Below, piece after piece: positions 1-11,688 of a stretch of 64,000 nucleotides of DNA; within the stretch, counting starts at the first letter, position 1; each line of letters begins with the position of its first letter. The stretch lies in assembly GCA_050084515.1 (NCBI GenBank), contig CM114274.1, positions 39,370,001-39,434,000 of the forward strand. Reading direction: 5' to 3'. Made by a program: the position numbers and the translations under genes. This DNA comes from Blasia pusilla (Eukaryota; Marchantiophyta; Marchantiopsida; Blasiales). The notes under the pieces are model-generated. The model saw nothing but the letters and a program-made list of their open reading frames with translations. It made no database searches and was not told where the DNA came from.

Positions 1-3000
1 GAATGTTTGGGTAGCTTGACACCATCCATTCTCTAATCAAGCTTGTGAACAGTAAACAGTGATTAGTAAACAAATTAACATGTGCCAGAGAGTGTAAGCA
101 CGAGTGTTGATCACGATTTGCATGATCAACGGTCCTAACTCGAGAGTGACAAACCCTAACTCGGGATTGTTCCTACATCCAAAACTTGTTTGCTACAGTA
201 ACTACGTAGAAGAACATTTGTACCAACCGTGGGAACTCTGACATGGCAGTTCAAAGGGGCCGTTCAAGCAACAGATTTCGTAGGGGGACCACTTAAGCAA
301 CATAAGTAGGGCAGGGGTCCACTTAAGCAAATTTCTCGAAGATCAAAACAATTCGATAATTTATGAATGTGGATGGATGGAAGAATGCAAATGTAATTAA
401 ATTAGGCCATTGGTAAATTTTGGACTTATGAGATCTAATTAATTCAGTAGATCATATTTGTGGCTGATGGTGGAATAGTTTATGACTGTAGTGAATTGGT
501 AGTGGTCTAGGACAATCGAGTGCGTGTGGGGTATATGCATTCATGGAATAAATTGATGATCATGACTTGAAATATTAATTGACGTGGGTTTTGAATCCAA
601 TTAAGAGCTTTAATACCCTTACATGATTAAGAACCGATTTATCTCCGTTTGTAGGCCTTCCTCTCAATGGGTCTAAAACTCGTAATTTGAGGGAGGTGGT
701 GGAGACTATGGCTAAAGGAGTGGTGGAAGGTGTGCAATTAACATAATCTACTAGTGCGTGAGGCACTAGCAAGTTCTTCTCGTCCTTTTACTATTGAGCC
801 AATTCAATTAAAACAAGGCCCCACTCTCGGACGTTAATTTTCACCCATCCACAGCCCGAGTTCCGAGAGAAATTTTCATAAAGGTTTAAGAGAATGTAAA
901 TGCTATATATATAAGCGCAGTTATTCTAGAGTATCCATTTAAGAGCAGTGAAACATTCATACAATAGAATGATTTATGAGACAAGTGCGTTTAATGCAAA
1001 CTACTTTAAATTTAGTTCGACGTCGTACTACCTCCGAGTCGAACTTCGTCACTTACCTCCGAGTCCACTCTGAACTTCTCCACTTCTGGAGCTGGAGCTC
1101 GCTCGCACGGATAGTTTGCGATTTCCAGACACGTGGGAAGTAACTGAAGCTCACGTACCTCGTCGAACCGCATTTTTAGGACATTACCTGTACGCTGGAG
1201 CTAGAGAATGTCCGAGTAAGTAGGGGGAAAGTCCGAAGTTCTGAGTCGAGGTATCCAGGGAGGGTTAGATATACCGCCCATTATGTCTATATTCGCGCAG
1301 GCCGGTTCCACGACTACCTTCTCGAAGTTGATTACTCTAACCTCACAAATATTAAGCAATCTTAGCTATCTGAGACTGATACTATACTTACAGAGTGGAT
1401 CCGTTGTCTATATTTTTTTTCATCCAAGGGGGGGTGTGGTCAAGGGCAGAGGGCTTTGTCCACGTCCTCAGAAGAAAAGGACATTCAAAACTTGAAACCT
1501 GAGAAACACTGATCGCTCGATGTGGTTCTTCCATTGCAACTTTCCAATCCATGCTACCTCATATTTCGTAACCAAGAGAATGTCGATATTTTGGTGGCTA
1601 GGATCTCTCTTTCCTAGCTCGCTTCTTGTCCATAATTCACTGTGAGACCATTTACAGATCAAGTACTAACAGTTCACGCATATTGCAGCAGACACGAAGT
1701 CTAAATTCAACAATCCAGCGCGGGGTCACAGAAATGGATCGATCGATGAAAAATTATGGATGTTTAGGTAACATAGCGTTAGGGATATACCTCCGATTAT
1801 CAGTTGGGTGGGATTGGTTTCAATGTACGAACTGGGCTTGATGCATACACGTGATTACCACTCCATCGCTTGGTCCTTCTTTCTGTTGATGGATTCACGC
1901 CATGCGTGCTACACGAATGTCAAAACTTTTTCTTTCCCTGTCATGAGTAATCAAAGATGCAAAAGTGTAAGTTATCGATCTGAAACTAGAAGGAGCTTAA
2001 GTATATTCATTTAGCACATCTATATAAATTGCACAAACCTGAGGAGTATGTTCGATCGATTCATAGTTAGTGTTAGCTGTCAGTTTTCTACCAGATCCTG
2101 CAGCCCTAGAGGCTGCAATTCAGTACCCATCGATCAACGAGTTAAACGGACATACCTGTGTGGCTGTCCCTAAGAAGAGTAGCTGAAAACTCTGGAACCA
2201 CAGGGAGTTCGTTAAATTATAATGAGTGTTAATTTCCGCCAAGAAGTAAGCAAATCGATAATGTAAAGCTCCCGGCCTGGGTCCAGGCCTGCACCTCTTC
2301 AACAAGTGCAGTTACCATCTCCTGCAAATGAACTAAGTTCACGTAGATGTTTTCTATACAACAACATCAGAGGCTTCATATACAGAGGGCATTTAAGCTC
2401 ATAACCAAGAAGCTACCAAGAAAATGGTCAAGGTACCAACGGGATCACGGAAATATCACACCGAAGTACACGTTTGACGATGAACCCGCTCAAACTGATC
2501 AGTAACATTCGCTATAAAATATCTATGCAGAGTCGGTTGGGCTTTAGATCTGCTAATCCTCCTCCCGTTAATTCATGATCAAGAATGAAGCCAAGTTCTT
2601 TAGGCTTCCGGATCTTAATCCAGGCATAGTAACTCACGGCCCGTTCTTGACAAGCCTACAAAACGGTACGTGAAGCTATCAGAATATCGGAGAAGATGGA
2701 TTGAAACAAACGAAACATGTGGGTATCGCACGGCACTAAGTATTTAATATCACTTATACCTTATATAAGATGAGCCTAGAGAACAGTTCACTGAGTAAAC
2801 ATCTTGAAGTTACACCAAATAAGATGTATGATTGAATGAAGAGGTCTCTCAAATTAAAAGAACATGGACGTGGAGTGTAAATCCAGACTGAATACTCAGA
2901 GACTAAAGCGACATAGGAACTTAGAATGTACACAAAACCACGTGCACAAACAAAAAACTGAAGTGAGAAGGAGATCAACTTCATGAGAATTTCAGATTCT

Positions 3001-3229
3001 TCGATGCGCCAAGGTAATGAACGATATAGATCGACATGCATATTTACGACGACTGTAGAGACACAACCACAGCGTGCACTGAATCAAAATTTTCTGGAAC
3101 TTGCACTTTCAATCAAAGAGAGACTACTCGATATGGAGAGGGATATGTCTCATATAATTCCTGGATTGTGCATATATTTCAACTATTAAGATTTAAGAGT
3201 TTTTTCTCCGATCAACCCATGAAATTAGT
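1..3229. other. Intergenic DNA, no gene recognised
   Basis: I see no conserved protein, RNA gene or LTR in this stretch. The open frames are short, overlap on both strands and show no family motif. Base composition is mixed and not strongly AT-rich. Confidence 0.5.
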
Positions 3230-3560
3230 CCAGAGAGGAAATGAAGTGCTTTAAGTTAGTCGAATTTGCAGAGCCTATACGCTGAAAAACGATTACTTGC
3301 AAATGACCCCAAGGCTCACGGGAATGTTTGTCCACCATATACCCATGGTTTCCTTTGCAGGTGATCGTGATTCTAAATTCGTCACAAGCTGGTTTCGTCA
3401 AAATATCAATACGCGTTTGCAAATGAATCCATGTCTACGTTTACCAAATCGGTTCTATACGATGCGATCCCAAATAACACAAAACCCTTGGGCTCACATT
3501 TTCGTAAACATCGAAGGCTCAAGCTCGAGTTCACTGGGATCACAACCTAATATTCCGAAA
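3230..3560 (+). pseudogene. Relic of a Ty3/gypsy-type integrase core (tentative)
   Basis: An open frame at about 3297-3569 contains GDRDSKFVTSWFRQ followed by TRLQM. This resembles the second catalytic Asp block of gypsy integrases (consensus SDRDxKFxSxFW, then LGTxLxMSTxxHPQ). The matching first Asp block and the catalytic Glu block are not recognisable, and no RT or LTR lies nearby. This is therefore at best an old, isolated fragment, and chance similarity cannot be excluded. Confidence 0.33.
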
Positions 3561-3569
3561 AATATCTAA

Positions 3570-5477
3570 AACGTGTCGACGTGCAATTGACCAGATTACT
3601 ACCATATGCTACCAAAGCATAGAAAACTGATAATTGTATGACCTGTTAATGCAGACCCTGCGGTTGCATTGTTCATCAACAACGCAACTGCCAACTGCAG
3701 GTTGTCCATCATCATTTAGATCGGCATCTATTCGAAGGTCTGCCTGAACTCTGGCGAGAAAGTTTACACAACAAATCTATGGATGCATTATTAGACATGA
3801 GTTAGATTTCCAAAGTCTACGTAAGCTAAGTCATCTGGCTAAGAAAAGAGTTGATCTAACTTCAGTCACCCAAGGTTCTTACCACCATACCCATTTAAAT
3901 TCTGTTCGAAGCATCAGAGGTCTAAATGCATGGTGTATCTCTACTGGAAGGTATTAATGCTCAGACTCCGCTCGCTTGGCTCTAGGTCCCCATCGCCCAT
4001 CTGATTCCCACTGAGCTTATTCAAATGTCCTAGGATTGTAGACATTGATCACCTGGGTGATAGCGAATCTTATCCTTTTAACAAAATTGACGCCTACGTA
4101 GTCGGAACCCGCTCAGTTGCTCCAGCGCCTGGTTGAAGAGCCACTGTCGGAGTCTGAACGATCTCCAGCAAACACGGTCATGATCAAAGTAAGTCAAGTC
4201 AGATGGTTAAAAAGCCAGCATGCAAACAATAAGCTCTTCTGGGTCCATGAAACGCAGATGTCGCGGATGAAACCCCTGCTCGACGTGTCTATGCGCATGG
4301 CACCTGGATGTTAAGACATCTGGGTCACATCTTGAACATATTGCATACATGAAAGCTCATCACAAATACGATTGAAACGAAGTCATTGCAGAGGAACTCA
4401 ATCGACCTGACCTGACCTGCGGTCCAGTGTGCAGGACCTGATAGGTTTTGTACACATGCAAAATGAGAAAGTAATGCGAGGATGAGATCTAGACATATAA
4501 TTTGAGGTGACTTCCTTAATTTCCTTGGCTTGTCCTTCACATTCTCTTAGAGTATATATGTAACTCGCTCTTACAATGCTGCAGCTTGGCATGAAACGGA
4601 GAGCTCCAGGTTGCCACCTTAGCTCGGAGGAACCCAGATCGAGTTCGAACTCCTGGCCTAATCTATCTCTTTTGAGTATAAATACGGACGACACCCTGCA
4701 ACTCCGCACTAGCTAGCACTTGCCGCTTCGGGCTTCAGGCCTATATCTGAACATTACATCTCCACTTGTTCAGATTGTCGAGACATTATGCTACTCCAGT
4801 GAAATGGGATCGGAGAGAGCTGTGAGAAATTTGATTTTTTGTCTCTCACAACCTGCCAATCCTCAATACTCGGACCATTTATGCTTCATTCTTCCAATAA
4901 GGAGAGAGCTGGAGAACTTCCCCTCACACATCAGCCAGTCCAAAATTTCATCGGGGCGGAACGCATTTTGGCCGTGATCCATACAGGTCCTGATACTAAA
5001 GCAAGTTCGTTCCATCGCGACGACAACAGAATACTGGCCGAAGACAATCGCAAAAGTAGAAATTAAAATTTCCCGGGTTCAGAAGAAAACTACGAATTAA
5101 CGAAGATCGATATCTAAGCTACCCTAAAGCTAGGTCCAACTACTTAATTCGAAGAGGTTCCACTGAAGTCAGTGTGGCATGCCCTCTTTCCGCAGGTTCT
5201 GAAAGAACTCGTGATCGATCAAGAAACAGTTCGTTCGCTGCAGGCTGCACCTCCGTGTACTCCGCCTTCATACGCTGACAGTACTTGCACAGAAGCTACG
5301 GAATGCACGAAGTGAAGGGATGGTATCACACGCAAGAAGAGACACTTTACATTCTAAGGTCGATCGATACTCGAAACAAGCTACGCTTGCAAATGAGAAC
5401 AAGGCGGAGAATTGAAGGTTGGGAGGAAATGGATGAGGACTGGCTAGGCCAACAAAAGACAAGACCGTAGAGGAAAC
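3570..5477. other. Intergenic DNA downstream of the BZR-like gene
   Basis: Nothing recognisable was found on either strand. On the minus strand this region lies beyond the last exon of the BZR-like gene, so its right edge probably holds the 3' UTR. No clear polyadenylation signal stands out. Confidence 0.4.
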
Positions 5478-6084
5478 CTAGTCGTGAGGGGGACAAATAT
5501 GGGAGTTGAGGTGAATTGGAAACTCGGAGTTTAGAGAGCCTAGTGAGTGCATCGGTCCTGCAGAAGTGCAGAGGGTGAGAGAAAGCGCATCCAGCGCTGG
5601 CTTCGCGGGGGCGATCTTATTCTGCGTAACGGCAGATGGAGAACACAATGCAGGCCGAGAAAACGGCGCCACAGATGCCATGGTTGGCCACTGGATAGGC
5701 GACTGAAGCTGTGTGGCCATGGGGTTTCTCGGACGACTCCACGAGGCAGCCAAAAGTTGCTCAGACGTCGCATGATGATGATCCGAAATTGCCATCGGGT
5801 TCTGCTGCGTGGAGGACGAATCATTAGGTGTCGAGCTCGAGCAGCCGTTCAGATTGCTGGCATTGCTATTAACGCGCAGATCCTCGATCTGTCCGCTCGC
5901 GAACAGCGCTCGCTTGTTGTCGTCGAAGCTGAGGAAATCAGAAACCTGATCTCGCGACGCACCATAATTGCCCGGATAATTACTGTGGTGAGGCTGCTGC
6001 AAATGTGCGCCATGCCTGTCCACCAGCCGAGGAAGATAGCCTCTCTCCATCAGCAGCAAGCTCCTCGCGATTGTCTCTGACATC
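5478..6084 (-). CDS. BZR-like exon 3: C-terminal region with EAR motif
   Basis: A clean frame of about 200 codons opens just after a pyrimidine-rich tract and CAG acceptor near 6084 and ends at a stop at 5478. It is rich in Ser, Asn, His and Pro. Its last 40 residues contain [11 protein letters not shown], an LxLxL EAR motif in the position where BZR1 has LELTL. Opposite-strand open frames here (5547-6080) look like shadows of this GC-rich exon. It could instead be a separate gene, but the shared strand, spacing and motif favour one transcript. Confidence 0.5.
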
Positions 6085-8974
6085 CATGGCAGAACGCACG
6101 TGAGAATACGGATCAGCGCTGCTAGAATCAGTAGATGTCCTCTCTTGAAAAGGCTCGAGTCACGACACGATGGCACACAAAAGGGTGTCGCCTCGGGCGA
6201 AGCTTCGCTCCCGGCTCTAGACTACCAAGCGTTGAAGTTCTTATGGCAAGTTCTTGTATGGATGGATTTCCTGATTAGTACGATGAATCCATGATCGAGA
6301 AAGAACAAATTCTCTTTTAGGGCAGAGTACGATGCTACCCCAAGATTAAATGGATTAGAATGCTCCTACTCATGCAGAACCTGGGCTAACACGAGAGCCT
6401 TGGATGCTTCCAAAATCCATTTTAATCCTTTCTTTGCATGGCGCCTTTTGCGCTTCCAGCTTAGGAGAGCACTCGATGATTTCTTTTTTAATCCATTGTG
6501 CCTTTTGCGCTTCCACCTCAGGCGAGCGCTGGAAACGAAAACGCTCCGCCTTTTTACCTGCTATAACCAGTAAGCACGAGACGGACTCGGACGGTGTGAC
6601 TTGGATGGCGATACACTCTAGAGCATCTTCAGTTTTCCTTCGTAAAGGTGGTCTCGTCGACCTTTATATTGATTCCAGAAAGATTCCTACTGGGACTCTC
6701 TCGATCTATGTATACGATGCATAGTCACGCACGTGAACCCCTAGCTACTATCCACCTAGCTTGCCTCGGTGCATGCCATGCGTGCCGAGACCTGTCACAG
6801 GTCTCGGAGTCCGAGATTCAGTGACACACTGACAGAGACGCTATCGATCTCGAGCTCTCCAACTACTGCGGAGCGGACCGGAGAAGCTCTGGAGTCTGGA
6901 GACTCTGGAGTCTGCCTCTGCTCTCTGGAGTCTGGAGTCATTCATGTCTTTGAAGGCCGACAAGACAAAACACGGAGTGGAGAGAGAAGAGTTAAACGGA
7001 CGTCAGTATTTGAAAACTGGTTTTTCTTTGTGACGACATAATGGATGGATGGATGGACGGATCGATAGGCACGCGCCCCGCGTACGCCGATGAATCGGCA
7101 CCCCTGCATGCAAGATCCGCACGCACTCTAGCTACCCTAATTAGCACGCATTTTGAGTGAACGAGTACGTTAAGTAGCGGGGTGGACAGGAAATGTGAAA
7201 AAGAGGCGCACCACTGAGGACTGCTGCGGCCGGAGGGAGGAGCTGGAGTTGTGGCGACGAGGATGCCGCAGATGTGGCGTCGCCACTCCCGTAGTGGATC
7301 TGATCCCACTCTCGCTTAACCGTAGGCAGTATTGTCGTCTGCGCCATGAAACGGGCCGCTTCACCTTCGTTCGCTGCGGGTGGGGCATTGAGGTCGCTCG
7401 CCAGTCGGAGGACTACACCGCTGCCGGCGGGTGCTGCCACATTTATGATGTGCCGCGGGCTCAGAGTGTCGGCCGATATGTCGTTCCCTGCAGGTCCGGG
7501 AAGCACGCCATTGAGGAACCGGAATTCTTGCTGATTTAGGGATGCTCTCGGACCCGATAGACTGTATGCGGTCGATGGCAGCGCCTCGTCTGTTTTCGAG
7601 AATGCGGCGGTCGCTCCGTAAGGATCCTCCATGTGCGACTGCTGCGGCTCCGCTGGAATTATCACGCTCTCTTCGTTCTCGTTCTCATCTTCCTCGGTGC
7701 CGCTCAGATTCAGGTCGTAATTGTGCTCGACTGTCGGTGGACACGCGACACTGTGCTTGGTGTTGTTGCGTGCGCTGCTTCCGGATTTCACCGAGCAAGT
7801 CGTCTCATCGCTTTGGCCGCAAGATGAAGTCGGAGTACTGGAGGTGGATTTGATGCGCTCGTGCTCCAACGACTCGGACTGAGGCTCCTCACCGCAAGTA
7901 CAATTCATATTTGACGGTGAATTCTCCTCTTGGGGTGCGTCCTGTGGTGGCTTCTGGCCCTGCAGCATAACGTGCACGAGAGCATCATGGATCGATCGCA
8001 AGGGGCTGGAGTTACTCGTAGTATCCTCTGACTTCCATCGCGGTCAGGACGTATTCAATTAAGTAGACTCTCAGCCAATTTAGTCGCCGCTGGACCTTAG
8101 GCCTGTGAACGTTTGTCCTCAGCCCGGAACCAGGCGTAACTGGGATTCCACCGAAAGGCCTCAAACATCTGAATTCAATGAACAGTAGACAGTGAATTCA
8201 AAACATCGTCAATTCACGTGAAGAGTGAGACCGGACAGAGATTAACGAGACAATTGCCATTGTCCAAGAGACGATTTCAATAGTTCAATGAGAGTAGAAC
8301 CCAGGACTTCACCTTCGAAGACTCACTCTTCCTTACGAGCGGAGTCGAGCGTTCAGGCTAAATTAAAACTAGACGGTTAGTGAAAGTTTTCAAACATGAG
8401 GACAAACACCCGAGTACGGTCAAGAAGCTAAGCGTTATAGAGACAGTTTCCAAGACAAATGCTGGTCAGTTAAGACCTATAAATAGTCCTCTAGATCCTA
8501 CAATGCGGATGGGAGTCACGCAACATACCTTTCCATCTTTCATAATTCAGTTCAATTTTGTCTGATCTCAGGATGGTGATTCTTACAGTGGGTAAACTGC
8601 TTCTATTCATTCAGACGAGTTTCCCCGTGGGAACAAACCTGTCGGTAAATAGTGCCGTCGTCGTCCACAATCCAGCCAGCTTCTGCGCACAAGGCCTTCA
8701 ACACTTCGTTGTGATCAGCATGCTTGGGTAACCTGTAGTTACCATGCTGTCGCAACCCCGCAAAAATACGAGCAGCGACTGCCCGTCTCCGCCGTTCTCT
8801 TCTCTTGTTATTCTCCCGTTCTCTTGGTGAAGGCATTCTCAAAACTGAGGTTGTCGTCCGCCCAGAATTTTTGGCAGCAGGTCGTCTGACGATCCAAGGA
8901 CCAGAAGTAGACTTAATGCATCCGCGAACTGTAAATTTGCGCGAGTGAAGGTCCTCGCCAATACAGTTCGCCAT
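5478..8974 (-). CDS. BES1/BZR1-family transcription factor gene (three-exon model)
   Basis: BES1/BZR1 proteins are plant-specific nuclear factors that bind E-box/BRRE promoter elements through an atypical bHLH-like N-terminal domain; in seed plants they execute brassinosteroid signalling. Exon 1 carries the diagnostic block ([13 protein letters not shown], then [34 protein letters not shown]). The model joins exon 1 (8974-8639), exon 2 (from about 8025) and exon 3 (about 6084-5478). Exon 1 ends at CAG|GTTTGT in phase 0 right after the TIYRQ block, where Arabidopsis BES1/BZR1 also has its intron. Exon 3 ends with an LSLTL motif, the same kind of C-terminal EAR repression motif as LELTL in BZR1, which supports its inclusion. 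Exon 2 has a DLNAPP motif (DLNxxP class). The exon 2/3 junction is unresolved, and a short isoform could stop at 7141. No GSK3-site array or PEST could be asserted. Confidence 0.78.
6430..6535. repeat. Imperfect ~59-bp direct repeat in the presumed intron
   Basis: The string GCCTTTTGCGCTTCCA followed by AG/CC, TTAGGAGAGC or TCAGGCGAGC occurs twice, about 59 bp apart, inside the presumed second intron of the BZR-like gene. The units differ by a few substitutions. Confidence 0.6.
6785..6807. repeat. Perfect 23-nt inverted repeat
   Basis: CCGAGACCTGT-C-ACAGGTCTCGG is a perfect palindrome with a 1-nt centre (11-bp arms). It lies in the presumed second intron or 5' part of a shorter BZR transcript unit. 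Its function is unknown. Confidence 0.75.
6885..7060. repeat. TCTGGAGTC-rich simple repeat and TGGA run
   Basis: Several copies of CTCTGGAGTCTGGAG cluster at about 6885-6945. A short (TGGA)n run lies at about 7041-7056. Both are low-complexity intronic sequence. Confidence 0.6.
7141..8025 (-). CDS. BZR-like exon 2: Ser-rich acidic regulatory region
   Basis: The open frame is uninterrupted from an AG|GAT acceptor (8026/8025, phase 0 with exon 1) to a stop at 7141. It encodes a low-complexity region rich in Ser, Thr and Pro with an acidic patch ([12 protein letters not shown]), a YDLNLSG element, and DLNAPP, which fits the DLNxxP type of EAR motif. No folded domain is evident, as in the central region of BZR proteins. 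GT donors compatible with a phase-1 junction to exon 3 occur around 7206-7212. The true 3' end of the exon is therefore uncertain: either about 7210 with splicing, or the stop at 7141. Confidence 0.55.
   Translation of the reverse strand, partial: DTTSNSSPLRSIHDALVHVMLQGQKPPQDAPQEENSPSNMNCTCGEEPQSESLEHERIKSTSSTPTSSCGQSDETTCSVKSGSSARNNTKHSVACPPTVEHNYDLNLSGTEEDENENEESVIIPAEPQQSHMEDPYGATAAFSKTDEALPSTAYSLSGPRASLNQQEFRFLNGVLPGPAGNDISADTLSPRHIINVAAPAGSGVVLRLASDLNAPPAANEGEAARFMAQTTILPTVKREWDQIHYGSGDATSAASSSPQLQLLPPAAAVLSGAPLFHISCPPRYLTYSFTQNAC
8639..8974 (-). CDS. BZR-like exon 1: DNA-binding domain
   Basis: ATG lies at 8974-8972 (MANCIGED...). About 45 poorly conserved residues precede the BZR domain ([19 protein letters not shown] onward), longer than the short leader of Arabidopsis BZR1. 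The basic RRERRRR run and the following helix-loop-helix-like [19 protein letters not shown] segment are intact with no stop. The frame runs 12 codons past the splice site before a stop, as expected for intron read-through. The donor is CAG|GTTTGT at 8639/8638. Confidence 0.88.
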
Positions 8975-10640
8975 AAGAATATTGCCTCCTGGAGATGCTT
9001 CTTAAAAACACTGAGGAGACTCTAAGCGAAGACGGCCGGCCGACTACTTTGAGTCCTGAACTCGAACAAACCTACTAAAATAAAAAGTTCCCTTGAAGTA
9101 GAGTTCGCAAGGTTGGAGGCGTGTTTCTATTGAACTCCACAAAATTGCACGTGAGGCCTTCAATTTGTGAGGAAAAAAGCCACAGCTCCAAGCCCCGATC
9201 CGCAGGAGTCTGCAAATACAGAGTGAAACAATTTGATATCAACTTGAGACCTTCAGGACCTCCCAAGTTCATAAAGAGAGGTTCACCCACACAATCGAGT
9301 TAACGTTCCGATCAGAACGCTCATGAACTCCTTTCACGAACGATTTACTTCGATCATCATTATGTCACATTTACACCAATGTCGATTGATGGTTTCTTAG
9401 TTCAAGTAATTTTTCGAACATCACGTGCGTACGTTGGTGGAATTCTCTGTTGATTTTCCGGACGGTTCTCGATACCTGAACTCTTGAAATACATGGGGTG
9501 CTTTCCGAATATTGTATTTGGTTCTTGGGCTGTGAATGTTCAGGCTAGCTACAGATGTACACTCCTGAAACTCTATTGATCTACTACAAGTGATCAATAG
9601 ATCCGTTGAAGCATCCCTTACAAAACGACCAATGCGTGCAGTCTGCTTTAAGTTGTTGACAACATCGACTGGTTAACAGACGATTTCTGGCGCGCAACGC
9701 ATTTGGAAAGCTTGCGATCCCCGATCTTCCATGGGCTCACTTAGACTTTGTTCAACCAGGACTCCTCCACAATCTGTAGTTTAGACAATCGCGCCTTGAA
9801 CTTTTCCAATTTAGTTCGTCGTGACGGAGAGCTCTCGTTGGCCAAAGTTGAAAAGGTCTACGGACCTGTTTGAGCTCGCCGAGGGTATAGATGATCGTCG
9901 GAGCTCAACTTGAGAGATAAGTTGACGATATATTTCCCGGGCGTTAAGGTTAAGAATTCCCAGACTCGTGTCCGCTGCCTCGTGCTTTCGTCGCCCAGGG
10001 TTCAGCTCTTGATCGATGAGCGAATAGTCGGAGACATTTACATCATGTGCGCTCGGTCGTCAGGTGCCTTCTTTAGGACCTGAAGTTCTAGACTCCTCCA
10101 AAAGCTCGCTCACAACCGTTAACCGAGAGTTCTCTGCAGGCAGACAGGCATGAGGGAGCAGTCAGAGCGCTCGGGCTGAAACGGTCCTTCAAACCCTTCG
10201 CAGATGTCATGCATACATGTATCAAACACAGCATATACAGCCAACCTACCACCAGCTGTCATTCGACTCACTTACTCGGGACCTCATTGATATCAACTAC
10301 CAAGCGGCCAAGTCTGTTGGGCTATCGATCATCCGCCAAGTGCTAGCTTAGGCTCGTCACTGACGTCGACTCAACCCTCTTCCCCCCCGAAAACGCCGAA
10401 CGAAACTTTTGCAGACGCTGAGGCTAACGCCGCAAAAGCACGGCTCTTGCTACAAAGTGGTCGAACTCAGGCGAGGGATGTAGGTCAGTGAGGGAAATTG
10501 CAAGCTCTGAAGAAGGTGGCGAACTCTCATAACCTTCAAGATACGTTTTCACTAAAAGGGGTGTCTGTGCGCCTTAGCCTTCGCTCTTCATTTCTACTCA
10601 ACTCTACCCTGACGCTGGATGAGGAACGTCCACTCACTCG
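8975..10640. other. Upstream region of the BZR-like gene, no other gene seen
   Basis: This region would hold the promoter and 5' UTR of the minus-strand BZR-like gene. I see no conserved coding sequence or TE terminus. No TATA box can be assigned with confidence. Confidence 0.4.
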
Positions 10641-10696
10641 CGTCGTCTCGTCTCGTCTCGTCTCGTCTCGTCCCGTCTCGTCCCGCCCCGTCTCTC
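10641..10696. repeat. CGTCT pentanucleotide microsatellite
   Basis: Roughly eleven tandem copies of CGTCT, the later ones drifting to CGTCC and CGCCC. In the complementary reading the array is an AGACG/GGACG purine-rich tract. Confidence 0.9.
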
Positions 10697-11400
10697 AGGA
10701 GTCGCAGCACAGAAGAAGCTGAGAAAGACCTTGCGAGCCAGACACCATGAACCTTCTCCCTTGTCGAAACAAAACAAAATATCACATCTCACAGCGTCCT
10801 CTTGCCATCCTCATCCGACAGACGCGGAGTCCGCTAAAAGGATCCAGCCCCGCAAATCGACCACCCGACCCCACCTGCCGCACTAGCACACCTCCTCTCA
10901 AACTCCCCATCGTTCTATCCTACTCTCGGGTCGGAACGCCCGCCATGGCTCGAATCCCCAAACTCCACTTCGCTGTCAGTCGCGACTGTCGACTACTGCA
11001 CCCGCTCAGTCAAGCCCTATCCGGAGAATGGAATACTGCCGCTCACCTTTTTGCTCTGATATGCTTCGAATCTGATACTTGCAGCACTAGTCCTGTCTCT
11101 CTCGGACAGGACCGACCGACCCGGGCTCCAGTCCCAGCGACGGGTGACGGGTGTACGTACTCTACGCCCTCCGGGGCCGCGCCGAAAGGGAAGGCAAGGT
11201 ACACGCGTCCCTAAACTAAAGGGACGGGGCAATGGGTTCCTTAGGCTACCATAGGTACATGCCCCCAAGTACCGACCCTTCGGGGCACTTGTAATCATAA
11301 CATCTCTGCCACGTCTGCTTGCTTTAGCAGAGAAGTTGGGGGCGTTACTGTTGTTCCCAGGAGCCAGGTACTCCTGTCCGTGTCCCCTCCTCCTATGGAC

Positions 11401-11520
11401 CGTCCCCATCTTCTTTGGCACCGAGTAAAGTCCCGGATATGATTACAGCTCTACATACAAACCGTCCCCATCTTTCTTCGACATCGAGTAAAGTAAAGTC
11501 CCCGATATGATTACGGCGCC
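11401..11520. repeat. Imperfect ~62-bp tandem duplication
   Basis: Two adjacent units both start CGTCCCCATCTT and share CGAGTAAAGT and GATATGATTACRG. The second unit carries a small AAAGT duplication. Confidence 0.75.
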
Positions 11521-11654
11521 ATAGAGAACGAAAGAATTTGTACAGTCTACGCAGAGATCTACGCCGAGATATGCCACTTATGCAAGGGACTGCAGAGCTG
11601 TACATTTACTTACTGTTGTATTAACTGCACATGAGAGGTGCACGGATGACTCCG

Positions 11655-11688
11655 GAGCGGGCGGGGCGGGGCGGGACGGGACGGGGCG
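11655..11688 (+). other. G-quadruplex-prone G-rich tract
   Basis: At least six runs of three or more G are separated by one or two bases (GGGCGGGGCGGGGCGGGACGGG and on). This meets the usual G4 sequence rule on the plus strand. Confidence 0.7.

Noticed and set aside
4117-4314. Possible integrase C-terminal or chromodomain-like text near the 3.3-kb relic
   Set aside because: No aromatic cage or chromodomain pattern can be defended, and the spacing from the 3.3-kb relic is not diagnostic.
5547-6080. 177-codon plus-strand open frame
   Set aside because: It overlaps the presumed BZR exon 3 on the other strand, is Arg-rich low-complexity text and shows no domain. It is best explained as an antisense shadow.
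10747-11421. Open frames of 155 and 134 codons on opposite strands
   Set aside because: They overlap each other, have no recognisable motif and lie in GC-richer non-coding DNA with repeats.
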